A stretch of DNA of 64,000 nt from Planctomycetota bacterium. Its GTDB lineage: Bacteria; Planctomycetota; UBA8742; UBA2392. Each line of letters opens with the position of its first letter. Within the stretch, counting starts at the first letter, position 1. The notes below the pieces were generated by a model. The model did not search any database and was not told the DNA's origin. It saw nothing but the letters and a program-made list of their open reading frames with translations. Below are positions 46,277-54,166 of this stretch, in pieces. Where the stretch lies: assembly GCA_022071975.1 (NCBI GenBank), contig JAJVIO010000014.1:1-64000 (forward strand). The letters are read 5' to 3'. The translations under genes were made by a program, and so were the position numbers.

Positions 46277-47128
46277 GTGCCAGCGGTTGAAATCTCCAAC
46301 CTCAGCAAGACCTTTCGTGACTTCTTCGGCCGTCGACGCGTGCAAGCGCTCGACGGCCTTTCGCTTAACGTAAACGCCGGCGAAGTCTTCGGCCTGCTGG
46401 GCCCCAACGGCAGCGGCAAGTCCACCACGTTCAAGATTGCCGTCGGCCTGCTACGCCCCTCAAGCGGCGGCGTGACGATCGCCGGCGCGAAGCCGGGCAG
46501 CCTGGCGGCCCGCAAGGCCACCGGCTTCCTGCCGGAAGACAGCACGCTGCTGCCCTTCCTGACCGCGCTGGAAACCCTCAAGCTGCACGGGGCGCTCGCC
46601 GGCCTGACGCGCAAACAGGCCGCCGACAAAGCCCACGAACTGCTCGAGCGCCTGAGCCTGAAAGACGCCGCCAAGCGCCGTGTGAAGGGCTTCAGCAAGG
46701 GCATGCAGCGCCGCCTTGGCATCGCCTGCGTGCTGATCGCGGACCCGGATGTGTTCATATTGGACGAGCCCACCAGCGGCCTGGACCCGTTAGGCGCCGT
46801 GCAGGTCAAAGAGCTGATCGGCGAGTTGCGCAAGCAGGGCAAGGCTATCCTGATCTCGAGCCACCTGCTCGGCGAGCTCGAGAACGTGTGCGACCGCGTG
46901 GCCTTCCTGAGCAAGGGCCGGCTGCTGAGCGAGGGCACCCTGGAAGAGCTGCTGCGCGAGAAAGACGTGCACGAGCTGCGCCTCAGCCCGCCGACGCCGG
47001 AGGCCATCCGCGCCCTGGAGGAACTCGCCCGCGAGAAGGGCCTCAACGTGCTCAGTTCCCGCGCGCCCATGCGCACGCTGGAGGCCTTCTACCTCAAGAT
47101 GCTCGGCGACAAGGACCAGAAGCCATGA
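46277..47128 (+). CDS. ABC transporter ATP-binding protein
   Basis: 283 residues. Walker A GLLGPNGSGKSTTFK (about 39-53), Q-loop region TGFLPEDSTLLP, signature FSKGMQRRLG (about 135), Walker B PDVFILDEPTSGLDP, switch HLLGELENVCDRVAFL. ABC-2 exporter type with a C-terminal extension. GTG start. Overlaps the permease gene by 4 bp (ATGA). Confidence 0.94.
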   Translation: MPAVEISNLSKTFRDFFGRRRVQALDGLSLNVNAGEVFGLLGPNGSGKSTTFKIAVGLLRPSSGGVTIAGAKPGSLAARKATGFLPEDSTLLPFLTALETLKLHGALAGLTRKQAADKAHELLERLSLKDAAKRRVKGFSKGMQRRLGIACVLIADPDVFILDEPTSGLDPLGAVQVKELIGELRKQGKAILISSHLLGELENVCDRVAFLSKGRLLSEGTLEELLREKDVHELRLSPPTPEAIRALEELAREKGLNVLSSRAPMRTLEAFYLKMLGDKDQKP

Positions 47129-48324
47129 CCCTGCGCGTGCTGGCAATCGCCCGCGCCGCGCTGCTTGAGGCTTTGCGGGCGCGACTGGCGCCGCTGCTGG
47201 CGCTGGCGCTGCTGCTGGCCGTGCCGGCCCTGGCGCTGCTGTTCGGCGAAAGCGCCGACACGCGCGCCTGGCTGACGCGCAGCATCACCAGTGAAGGCCT
47301 GTGCGTGGTGTTCCCGCTGGCGGCGATCCTGGGCGGCGGCTTTCTGCTGAAGCCCGCCCTCAAGCGCGGCTGGAGCGTGCTGCCCGCCCGGCGCGGCGAG
47401 TATTTCACCGGCGCGGCACTGGCCGGGGCCGCGGTGCTGGTACTGGCCGCGGGCCTGTTCGCGCTGGGCGGCGTGCTCGCCAACCAGTGGCTGGACGGCG
47501 ACCTCACGGTCACCCGCAGCCCGGATTCCATCAGCAAACAGCGCCTCAAGGACGGCACGCTTCAGACCGCTGAAGGTAGCGCCGACATCACCACCTGGGC
47601 CAACCCGGCCTACGGCGAAGAGCTGGTGCTGCCCCTGCCCGAAACCTCGGTCGGCACGTTAAGCGGCACCGTCGAGTTCCAGCTGGTGTGGACGGCCGAG
47701 GCGCCACCGCGCGACCGCGCGCCGGTTGCAGTGTGGCTGCAGGCCGGGGGCGAGCGCAGGCCGCTGAAGACGCTCGTGCAGTCGCGCTACCGCGTGCAGT
47801 TCGAGGGCGCGTGGCCGGGAGAGGGCAGCCTGATCGTGCAACCCACGGACCCGGTGCTGATCGTCGGCACCTCGCCGGATCGCGTGCGCCTTGAACTTGA
47901 GCGCGCCAGCCCCTGGGGCAGCGTGACCCGCCTGTTCGTGCTTTCGTCCTGCGCGGCTCTGCTGTGCCTGCTGCTGGTGATGCTTGTGCGCTCGCTGGCC
48001 ACGGCGCCCACGGCCGTGCTGGCGGGCCTGCTGTTGTTCTCGACGCTGACCCTGCTGCCCAGCCTGGCGCCGACGACGCAAATGGCGCGCGACCGCCGGG
48101 CGGCGCTGGAGCGCGCCGGCGAGAAGTCCACGCTGGTGGAGCAACTGGAGGCAAAGGCCACCAGCCTGCCGGAGCTGTTTCCATCCGGGCTGTTCGATGA
48201 ATTCCTGGCCGCCCGCGTGGTGCCAGGCGATGCCTGGGCCGCGGCCGCCTGGCGACTGCTGGCGGGATTGGCGTTGTTGCCGGCAGGGGCGGCCCTGTTC
48301 CGGCTGCGGCAGATCGCGAAGTAG
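47125..48324 (+). CDS. ABC-2-type permease-like membrane protein
   Basis: 399 residues from ATG 47125. N-terminal helix (ARAALLEALRARLAPLLALALLLAVPALALLFG), further spans around 85, 105 and 285-320, and one near the C-terminus (LLAGLALLPAGAALF); between them a periplasmic domain of about 160 residues with beta character (ETSVGTLSGTVEFQLVWTAEA). Forms the membrane partner of the preceding ATPase. Substrate unknown; the sizeable extracytoplasmic domain is uncommon for the ABC-2 class. Confidence 0.85.
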   Translation: MTLRVLAIARAALLEALRARLAPLLALALLLAVPALALLFGESADTRAWLTRSITSEGLCVVFPLAAILGGGFLLKPALKRGWSVLPARRGEYFTGAALAGAAVLVLAAGLFALGGVLANQWLDGDLTVTRSPDSISKQRLKDGTLQTAEGSADITTWANPAYGEELVLPLPETSVGTLSGTVEFQLVWTAEAPPRDRAPVAVWLQAGGERRPLKTLVQSRYRVQFEGAWPGEGSLIVQPTDPVLIVGTSPDRVRLELERASPWGSVTRLFVLSSCAALLCLLLVMLVRSLATAPTAVLAGLLLFSTLTLLPSLAPTTQMARDRRAALERAGEKSTLVEQLEAKATSLPELFPSGLFDEFLAARVVPGDAWAAAAWRLLAGLALLPAGAALFRLRQIAK

Positions 48325-48404
48325 CGGCACAAGCAATCCTGCCCCATGCTGCGGAGTTGGGAAGTTCCGCGGAAGACTCCGACCTGCAGGATCCATTGGG
48401 AGTC

Positions 48405-48610
48405 AGGCGCGGAGCGCCGGCACAACGGCCGCTTGCGGCCGAATCGTTTGCGCACTGGGTGAACCTGCGAAACGCATGCATTTCGCAGGTCTCGCTGCTG
48501 AGCCGCGAGTGTATCGGCGCTCCGCGCCTCGCTACTCTCTTTGACGAATACCCCCCACCGAATGCCGGAGGCGTTCGGTGGGGGCTTCCACTGTGACGGC
48601 GCTCCGCGCC
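48405..48610. repeat. nested palindromic element, copy 2
   Basis: 206 bp. Outer arms AGGCGCGGAGCGCCGGCACA (48405-48424) and GACGGCGCTCCGCGCC (ending 48610). One CCCCCACCG hairpin only (48552-48584), 15-bp stem, loop GGA, with a T-G wobble where other copies have T-A or C-G. The left hairpin is missing and the centre is replaced by a stem ACCTGCGAAA/TTTCGCAGGT (48462-48490). No gene. Confidence 0.92.
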
Positions 48611-48690
48611 AAAGAGCTGACACGATGACGGCTTCGCTCAGCCCCGCTGTATCGGGCGATCCCGTCGGAGCCACTCATTGATCAGCGCGC

Positions 48691-48726
48691 CATGCAAAAC
48701 AGCGCCTTGCGGCGCTGTTTTGCATG
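48691..48726 (-). terminator. hairpin terminating tRNA-Ser
   Basis: CATGCAAAACAGCGCC / GGCGCTGTTTTGCATG, 16-bp perfect stem with a 4-nt loop, overlapping the last two bases of the tRNA CCA end. Contains TTTT on either strand and could act in both directions. Confidence 0.8.
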
Positions 48727-48812
48727 GCGGAGGGAGGGGGATTCGAACCCCCGGTACCTTGCGGTACACTCGCTTTCCAAGCGAGCACAATCGGCCACTC
48801 TGTCACCCCTCC
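48725..48812 (-). tRNA. tRNA-Ser (anticodon GGA)
   Basis: 88 nt with encoded CCA. Acceptor GGAGGGG/TCCCTCC, discriminator G, anticodon stem CTCGC/GCGAG with loop TTGGAAA (anticodon GGA), long variable arm TGTACCGCAAGGTACC typical of serine tRNAs, T arm GGGGGTTCGAATCCCCC. Confidence 0.97.
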
Positions 48813-48849
48813 GCGAGGGTGGGCAGCCCGCGGGCTGCCCACCCTCGCG
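48812..48849. repeat. perfect 38-bp palindrome 5' of tRNA-Ser
   Basis: CGCGAGGGTGGGCAGCCCG followed directly by its reverse complement; 19-bp arms with no loop. It starts at the first base of the tRNA (48812) and is followed by a second hairpin at 48856-48879. Confidence 0.93.
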
Positions 48850-49052
48850 TCCTTTGGCACAGGCAGGATTGCCTGTGCCGGGAAAGGGCCGCGAATCATA
48901 ACGCAGGGCGGATTCTGGGCAAGGCGGGTGCCGCAAGGCATGTTTTCCACAGACTTTCCGGAACCCTTCAATCGCCCGCCAACACCTTATTTCAAGCATA
49001 TTTGCGGGCCGTTGACCTTCCCAATGTCGCGCCGATTTGTATACTTTGAAAG

Positions 49053-49469
49053 ATGACGACCCGCCTGGTCAAACGGCCCAAGATCAGCCCCCAGCAAGCC
49101 TCCAAGGACCCGCTGGAACGGCTGCGCCAGAACGCGCGCAAGCCCGTGCTGCCCGTGCCGTTCGCCCAGGCCCTGACCGTGCTGCTCACCGAGCAAAAGC
49201 GCGTAAACCGCTCCCGCCTGCAGCGCATCCGCGCCGCATGGGAAATGGCCGTTGAGCAGATCAACGGCCTCAGCGAGGCCGCCAAACGCGCCGAAGTCCG
49301 CAACGTGGGCAAAACCGGCGCCGTGCACGTGGTCGTGGACAGCCCGGCACTGGCCCATGAACTCGGCGTGGTGTATCGCAACAGGCTGCTTGAGCTGATG
49401 CGCGAGCTGCTGGCCGGAAAAGACTCCGTCTCCGAGCTGGTGGTCAAGCCCCGCGGCGGCCGCAGGTAA
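49053..49469 (+). CDS. dciA: DciA-like DUF721 protein
   Basis: 138 residues. Basic N-terminus and a KH-like C-terminal part: RIRAAWEMAVEQINGLSEAAK, GAVHVVVDSPALAHELGVVYRNRLLELMREL. DUF721/DciA assists loading of the replicative helicase DnaB in bacteria lacking DnaC/DnaI. Position 27 bp upstream of gyrB is a recurrent arrangement in several phyla. An AAGG-like site is weak; ATG 49053 follows TTTGAAAG. Confidence 0.8.
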   Translation: MTTRLVKRPKISPQQASKDPLERLRQNARKPVLPVPFAQALTVLLTEQKRVNRSRLQRIRAAWEMAVEQINGLSEAAKRAEVRNVGKTGAVHVVVDSPALAHELGVVYRNRLLELMRELLAGKDSVSELVVKPRGGRR

Positions 49470-49496
49470 CACAATTCGCAGTGCACAGAGGAATCC

Positions 49497-52028
49497 ATGG
49501 CAGACGCAACCGCAACCAGGAACGACCAGTACACAGCCGACGACCTGATGAAGCTCGAGGGTCTCGACGGCATCCGCAAGCGCCCCGACATGTACATCGG
49601 CGGCCGCGACGTCAACGGACTGCACCACCTGGTCTATGAAATCGTCGCCAACTCGGTGGACGAAGCCCTGGCCGGGCGCTGCAACAACATCACCGTCGAG
49701 TTCAACCAGGACGGCAGCTGCACCGTCACCGACGACGGCCACGGCATCCCCGTCGGCATCAACAAGCAGACCGGAAAACCCGGCGTCGAGATGGTGCTGT
49801 CCGACCTGCACGCCGGCGGCAAGTTCGAGGGCAAGGCCTACAACACGGCCGGCGGCTTGCACGGCATCGGCCTGAAGGCCGTCAACGCCTGCTCCGACTG
49901 GACCAGGGTCGTGGTCTGGCAGGGCGGCAAGGAGCACCAGATTGACTTCGCGCGCGGCAACAAAACCAAAGACCTGCGCGTGAACGGCCCGGCCGACCGG
50001 ACCGGCACCAAGATCAGCTTCCTGCCCGACGCCACGATTTTCGACACCATCGAGTTCAAGTACGCGATGGTGGCGGCGCGCCTGCGCGAGCTGGCGTTCC
50101 TGGCCAAGGGCCTGAAAATCAACCTGCGCGACCACCGCGGCGAAGGCAAAGAAGAGATCTTCCACTTCAAGGAAGGCATCAAGGAATTCGTCGCCTGGCA
50201 CAACCGCAACAAGACCAAGATCAACGAAGAGGTCGTCTACGTCCACAAGACCGTCAACGAGGGCAAAGACGACGAAGTGGATGTCGAGGCCGCCTTCCAG
50301 TGGTGCGAGGGCGAAGGCGAGCTGCCGACCCACACCTACGGCAACTACATCAACAATCCCTTCGGCGGCACGCACCTCACCGGCTTCCGCAAGGGCCTCA
50401 CACGCGGGCTCACGCGCTACCTGAACCGCTACCTCGAGAAGAAGGGCAAAGACGTCAAGAAGATCACCATGCCCAGCGGCGACGACTACCGCGAAGGCCT
50501 GTACGCGGTGATCAGCGTGAAGGTCAAGAACCCGCAGTTCGAAGGCCAGACCAAGGTGCGCCTGCTGAACCGCGAAGTGGAAGGCGGCGTTGACGCCGTT
50601 GTGGCCGAGGCCATGGAGACGTTCCTCGAGGAGCACCCCAAATCCGCCGAGCGCATCTGCGAAAACAGCCTGCTCGCCGCCCGCGCCCGTGAGGCCGCGC
50701 GCAAGGCCCGCGAAGTGGTGCGCAAAGGCGCCCTGCAGACCGGCTTCCTGGCAAGCAAGCTGGCCGACTGCCTGACCCGCAAGCCCGACGAGGCCGAGCT
50801 GTACATCGTCGAGGGTGACTCGGCCGGCGGCTCCGCCAAGCAGGGCCGCGAGCGCACCTTCCAGGCGATCCTGCCCCTGCGCGGCAAGATCCTGAACGTG
50901 GAGAAGGCGACGCTGGCCAAGATGCTGCAGCACCAGGAAATCCAGAACCTGATCGCCAGCATCGGCACCGGCATCGGCTCGGAAGAGCCCAGCAAGGGCG
51001 GCTTCGATATCTCCAAGCTGCGTTACAAAAAGGTCATCATCATGACCGACGCCGACGTGGACGGCAGCCACATCCGCACCCTGCTGATGACCTTCTTCTA
51101 TCGCCAGCTGCCGCAGCTGATCGACGCCGGCAACATCTATGTGGCGCAGCCGCCGCTCTACAAGGTCACACGCAAGAAGAAGTCCGAGTACGTGCGCAGC
51201 GACCGCGAAATGAACGACACCCTGATGCGCATGGGCATCGAGGGCGCATCCATGCGCGTGCCCAAGGACATGGACATCGGCGCCGCCGGCCGCGAGTTCA
51301 GCGGCGCGCAGATGCGCAGCGAAATCTTCGAGCGCCTGATCAAGCTGGAAGAGCTGGCGGGCAAGGTAAGCAAGAAGGGCCTGAATCCCAACCGCTTCTA
51401 CGCCCAGTTCAACAGCGAAACCAAGACGCTGCCCACCACCGTGATCTTCAGCGAGGACAAGGCCCGCTACTTCCACGACCACCAGGAGATCGAACTCAAC
51501 AAGTTCATCGAAGGTCGCGTGAAGAAGGGTTTTGAGGTGCTCACGCCCGCAGAGATCGGCAACCGCGAGACCGAAATCGACAAGACCCTCGACCGCGAGA
51601 AAATCGAAGAACGCATCGAGATCGCCGAACTGGCCGAGCAGGCCGCCGAGATCATCAGCCAGCTCGAGGTCCGCGGCTTCCCGGCCTGGACCATCAACGG
51701 CCGGGAAAACCAGGCCGAGCAGTTCCTGCTGCGCTTCGAAGATGAAGAAGAGCGCCCGGCACTGAGCCTCAACGAGCTGTTGAACCAGGTGCGCGAGCAG
51801 GGCCGCAAGGGCATCAGCATCCAGCGCTACAAGGGCCTGGGCGAAATGAACGCCGACGAGCTGTGGGAAACCACCATGGACCCGGCCAACCGCGTGCTGC
51901 TGAAGGTAACCAAGGAAGACGCCGACGCCGCCGACGAGATGTTCACCATCCTGATGGGCGACCAGGTCGAGCCACGCAGGCAGTTCATCGAACGCCACGC
52001 GCTGGAGGTAAAGAACCTCGACATCTAG
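49497..52028 (+). CDS. gyrB: DNA gyrase subunit B
   Basis: 843 residues. GHKL ATPase (EIVANSVDEALAG, VTDDGHGIPVG, NTAGGLHGIGLKAVNA), transducer domain, then TOPRIM (LYIVEGDSAGGSAKQGRERT, IIMTDADVDGSHIRTLL) and C-terminal RYKGLGEMNADELWETTMDP. Holds the ATP-driven gate for negative supercoiling together with GyrA. A roughly 170-residue segment between TOPRIM and the tail (about 590-760) is normal for Gram-negative-type GyrB. ParE is less likely given the length and the dciA neighbour. gyrA is not in the window. Confidence 0.95.
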   Translation: MADATATRNDQYTADDLMKLEGLDGIRKRPDMYIGGRDVNGLHHLVYEIVANSVDEALAGRCNNITVEFNQDGSCTVTDDGHGIPVGINKQTGKPGVEMVLSDLHAGGKFEGKAYNTAGGLHGIGLKAVNACSDWTRVVVWQGGKEHQIDFARGNKTKDLRVNGPADRTGTKISFLPDATIFDTIEFKYAMVAARLRELAFLAKGLKINLRDHRGEGKEEIFHFKEGIKEFVAWHNRNKTKINEEVVYVHKTVNEGKDDEVDVEAAFQWCEGEGELPTHTYGNYINNPFGGTHLTGFRKGLTRGLTRYLNRYLEKKGKDVKKITMPSGDDYREGLYAVISVKVKNPQFEGQTKVRLLNREVEGGVDAVVAEAMETFLEEHPKSAERICENSLLAARAREAARKAREVVRKGALQTGFLASKLADCLTRKPDEAELYIVEGDSAGGSAKQGRERTFQAILPLRGKILNVEKATLAKMLQHQEIQNLIASIGTGIGSEEPSKGGFDISKLRYKKVIIMTDADVDGSHIRTLLMTFFYRQLPQLIDAGNIYVAQPPLYKVTRKKKSEYVRSDREMNDTLMRMGIEGASMRVPKDMDIGAAGREFSGAQMRSEIFERLIKLEELAGKVSKKGLNPNRFYAQFNSETKTLPTTVIFSEDKARYFHDHQEIELNKFIEGRVKKGFEVLTPAEIGNRETEIDKTLDREKIEERIEIAELAEQAAEIISQLEVRGFPAWTINGRENQAEQFLLRFEDEEERPALSLNELLNQVREQGRKGISIQRYKGLGEMNADELWETTMDPANRVLLKVTKEDADAADEMFTILMGDQVEPRRQFIERHALEVKNLDI

Positions 52029-52032
52029 CAAA

Positions 52033-52127
52033 GTGGCATTCGCTTCCAGCGAATGAGTGGCAGCGGCCTCCGGCCGCTGGCGCGCGCCGGAGGCGCGCGA
52101 GACTCATTCGCCGGAGGCGAATGCCAC
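52033..52127. repeat. tandem of four triloop hairpins after gyrB
   Basis: Four 19-nt hairpins, each 8-bp stem and 3-nt loop: CATTCGCT-TCC (52037-52055), CAGCGGCC-TCC (52061-52079), CGCGCGCC-GGA (52081-52099), CATTCGCC-GGA (52105-52123). The whole block is also enclosed by GTGGCATTCGC (52033-52043) and GCGAATGCCAC (52117-52127). It sits between the convergent stops of gyrB and the next gene and may terminate both. Confidence 0.93.
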
Positions 52128-52128
52128 G

Positions 52129-53289
52129 TTACTCCATCTCCCCCACCCACTGCTTCAGCGTTTTGCCGGAAGCGCCGACGTCGCAGGCCAGGTGCATGGT
52201 GTCCTGGTACTCGCCGGCCTTGATTTCTATGGGTTTCCAGCCTTCGTGCCAGCTCTGGCTGATGATCGTCATCAGCCGGTCCTTCGCCAGCACCATGCAC
52301 TCCTTGTAGATCTTCAGCTTCTCGAAATCGGGCTGGTGCACCACCGTCGCGCCGGTCTTGTCGCTCAGCCAGATCGACTTCTTGAACGGGATGTCCAGCA
52401 CGTTGCCCGTCACCACGCGCTCGCTGGCGGCTTCCTCGTCGTCGGCCTGGATGCTGGGCGGTTGCTGCTGGATGTAAATCTCGTTGAGGTCCACGCCGTT
52501 GTGGTTCCAGTAGGTGGTCTTCAGCTTGCGCAGGCTGCGGATCCGCACCACAGGCGAGCCCCAGGTCAGGGTGATTTCGCAGCTGGCTTCGTCGAACAGC
52601 TCCAGCGTCTTCTCGTTGTTCTTGCGCGCCCAGGCGAAGCACTCGACGCGCATGGTGCGCTGGAAGGGGTTGGGCTCGAGCACCTCGATCTTCGTCGCGA
52701 TGCTGGGGTACACCACGAACACTTCGGGGTGTGTCTTCTCGCCGGCCGCGTAGGACTTGTCCACCTCCAGCCCGATCGCCTCCGTTTCCACGCAGCCGCT
52801 GCTGCTGCCCATGGGCGAGAGTTCCAGCTTGTAGTCGCCCTTCAGCGCCTCGATGCGCAAGCGGCCGTGGATGGTTTTCTCGACGGGCACGCTGACCTTC
52901 AGCAGGTCGTTCTGGAACTCGCCGGAGACGCGCTCGACCACCTTGCCCAGGTTGACCTTGTCTTCCTTCTTGGTTTTGGATTTGCCCCACTTGGGGTGCT
53001 TGGCCTTGGACTTCGCGCCGTCGGTGACAGTGAACGTGCCACCACCCGCGGGCACCGAGGCCAGCACCAGCAGCTTGCCGGCCTTCTTGTCGAACCACGC
53101 CGGCACGTCTTTGCCGTCGGGCCCCTCCACGGCAAACTTCTCCCCCACCGTGGCATCCAGCGCAATCACCCGAACGGCCGTAGCCTGCGCGGAAGGGTTG
53201 TCGATCTTGAACTTCAGCGCCTCATCGCCATCAGCCACCAGCAGCGAAGGCAGCAGCAACAGAACCAGCAGGGACGTAAGAAACCGCAT
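52129..53289 (-). CDS. hypothetical secreted protein
   Basis: 386 residues from ATG 53289, with GGGAGGCG as ribosome site. Signal peptide MRFLTSLLVLLLLPSLLVA. Beta-rich throughout (LKFKIDNPSAQATAVRVIALD; FTVTDGAKSKAKHPKWGK; GDYKLELSPMGSSSG; EITLTWGSPVVRIRSLRKLKTTYW), with conserved-looking aromatic/charged strands but no family I recognise. The alternating strands could be a jelly-roll or carbohydrate-binding type fold. Likely periplasmic or surface. Confidence 0.75.
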   Translation of the reverse strand: MRFLTSLLVLLLLPSLLVADGDEALKFKIDNPSAQATAVRVIALDATVGEKFAVEGPDGKDVPAWFDKKAGKLLVLASVPAGGGTFTVTDGAKSKAKHPKWGKSKTKKEDKVNLGKVVERVSGEFQNDLLKVSVPVEKTIHGRLRIEALKGDYKLELSPMGSSSGCVETEAIGLEVDKSYAAGEKTHPEVFVVYPSIATKIEVLEPNPFQRTMRVECFAWARKNNEKTLELFDEASCEITLTWGSPVVRIRSLRKLKTTYWNHNGVDLNEIYIQQQPPSIQADDEEAASERVVTGNVLDIPFKKSIWLSDKTGATVVHQPDFEKLKIYKECMVLAKDRLMTIISQSWHEGWKPIEIKAGEYQDTMHLACDVGASGKTLKQWVGEME

Positions 53290-53333
53290 AACTTCGCCTC
53301 CCGGGGAGCGGCTTGAGATTCTAGCAACTGCCT

Positions 53334-53366
53334 GACGCGAAGATCGCGAAGAAGCGCGAAGAAAGG
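53334..53366. repeat. GCGAAGA-type inverted arm, left
   Basis: Begins GACGCGAAGATCGCGAAG and continues AAGCGCGAAGAAAGG. The first 18 bases recur exactly, inverted, at 54095-54112. Built from 7-9 bp GCGAAGA-like units. Confidence 0.9.
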
Positions 53367-53400
53367 CTTGCATCCTGCCGATGACTGATACGGAGGCTCC

Positions 53401-54054
53401 ATGCGCCACGTGATGATGATTCTGATCGGATTGTTCATTGCCGGCTGCCACCAGGAAGAGCCTGCACTCCGTTTCGTCGCCGCTGAGATTCAGCATCCGG
53501 CGACGCCTGCCCTGGACCTGGAACCAATACGGGCAGCGATCGAAGCCGCGAACAACAAGAACTATGTGCCAGAGGGCAATGCCCCCGACTGCCTGCCAAT
53601 TGATACGGTATGGCCCCTTGCCGGAAGCGACGAGCTCTTCATTGCCTACGAACGATGGTGGGGAGACATCCAGCCTGACGGCTGCCTGCTGATCGCCCGC
53701 GTGCGGGATGGCCAGGCCGACATACTGTGTGGTTTTGCCAGCGACCAGTGCTGCTTCCCGCTCCGGGTGCAGTCGCGGCCAGCCGTGAACGGCCAGGGCG
53801 TGTGGATCGAAGTCGAGCGCAGTACCCGTCGCGGCAGCCATTGGCTCGAAATCCACTCTTTCGACGGCCGGGACACTCGCGAGCTCTTTCGCGGCACGTC
53901 ATGGTCCTCAGAAATGGAACCGCCGACGCACTGCTATCCACGAATCAACGATGACCGGTGGCCGGACCTGCAACTGAGCTACTACGGGGCTTTGAAAACG
54001 TACACATGCCAGTTCACCTGGGATCCGCAGCAGTGTGTATTTCGGGAAGCCTGA
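53401..54054 (+). CDS. hypothetical lipoprotein carried between inverted arms
   Basis: 217 residues, family not recognised. Lipoprotein signal [16 protein letters not shown] with lipobox IAGC. The rest has several Cys ([30 protein letters not shown]) and reads like a beta-propeller or sandwich fragment ([37 protein letters not shown]). Its base composition is lower in GC and its codon use more mixed than the flanking gyrB and uvrB genes, and it sits exactly between inverted arms 53334-53366 and 54081-54112, which together suggest acquisition as cargo. Confidence 0.75.
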   Translation: MRHVMMILIGLFIAGCHQEEPALRFVAAEIQHPATPALDLEPIRAAIEAANNKNYVPEGNAPDCLPIDTVWPLAGSDELFIAYERWWGDIQPDGCLLIARVRDGQADILCGFASDQCCFPLRVQSRPAVNGQGVWIEVERSTRRGSHWLEIHSFDGRDTRELFRGTSWSSEMEPPTHCYPRINDDRWPDLQLSYYGALKTYTCQFTWDPQQCVFREA

Positions 54055-54080
54055 GGCTGCAAATCAACGCCTGTCCGTTG

Positions 54081-54112
54081 CCGTTCTTCGTGTCCTTCGC
54101 GATCTTCGCGTC
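54081..54112. repeat. GCGAAGA-type inverted arm, right
   Basis: CCGTTCTTCGTGTCCTTCGC and on to 54112; its reverse complement starts GACGCGAAGATCGCGAAG, identical for 18 bp to the left arm and similar over 32 bp. The pair is about 715 bp apart with only the lipoprotein gene inside. Confidence 0.9.
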
Positions 54113-54166
54113 ATCTACATTCCCGGGATTGCCAATCTGTGTCGCGGGCGTTGTTATGCTGCCGGC

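Larger units (their letters stand above)
48326..48879. repeat. outer inverted repeat enclosing palindrome copy 2 and tRNA-Ser
   Basis: GGCACAAGCAATCCTG (48326-48341) and CAGGATTGCCTGTGCC (48864-48879) are reverse complements with one mismatch, 522 bp apart. The left copy starts 1 nt after a stop codon. The right copy is part of its own hairpin GGCACAGGCA/TGCCTGTGCC with loop GGAT (48856-48879). Confidence 0.75.

Noticed and set aside
48691-48726. Phage attachment site at tRNA-Ser
   Set aside because: No second copy of the tRNA-Ser 3' end was found in the window and no integrase; the hairpin reads as a terminator.
49053-52028. Chromosome replication origin near dciA-gyrB
   Set aside because: No dnaA, dnaN or recF and no cluster of DnaA boxes was seen in the gaps.
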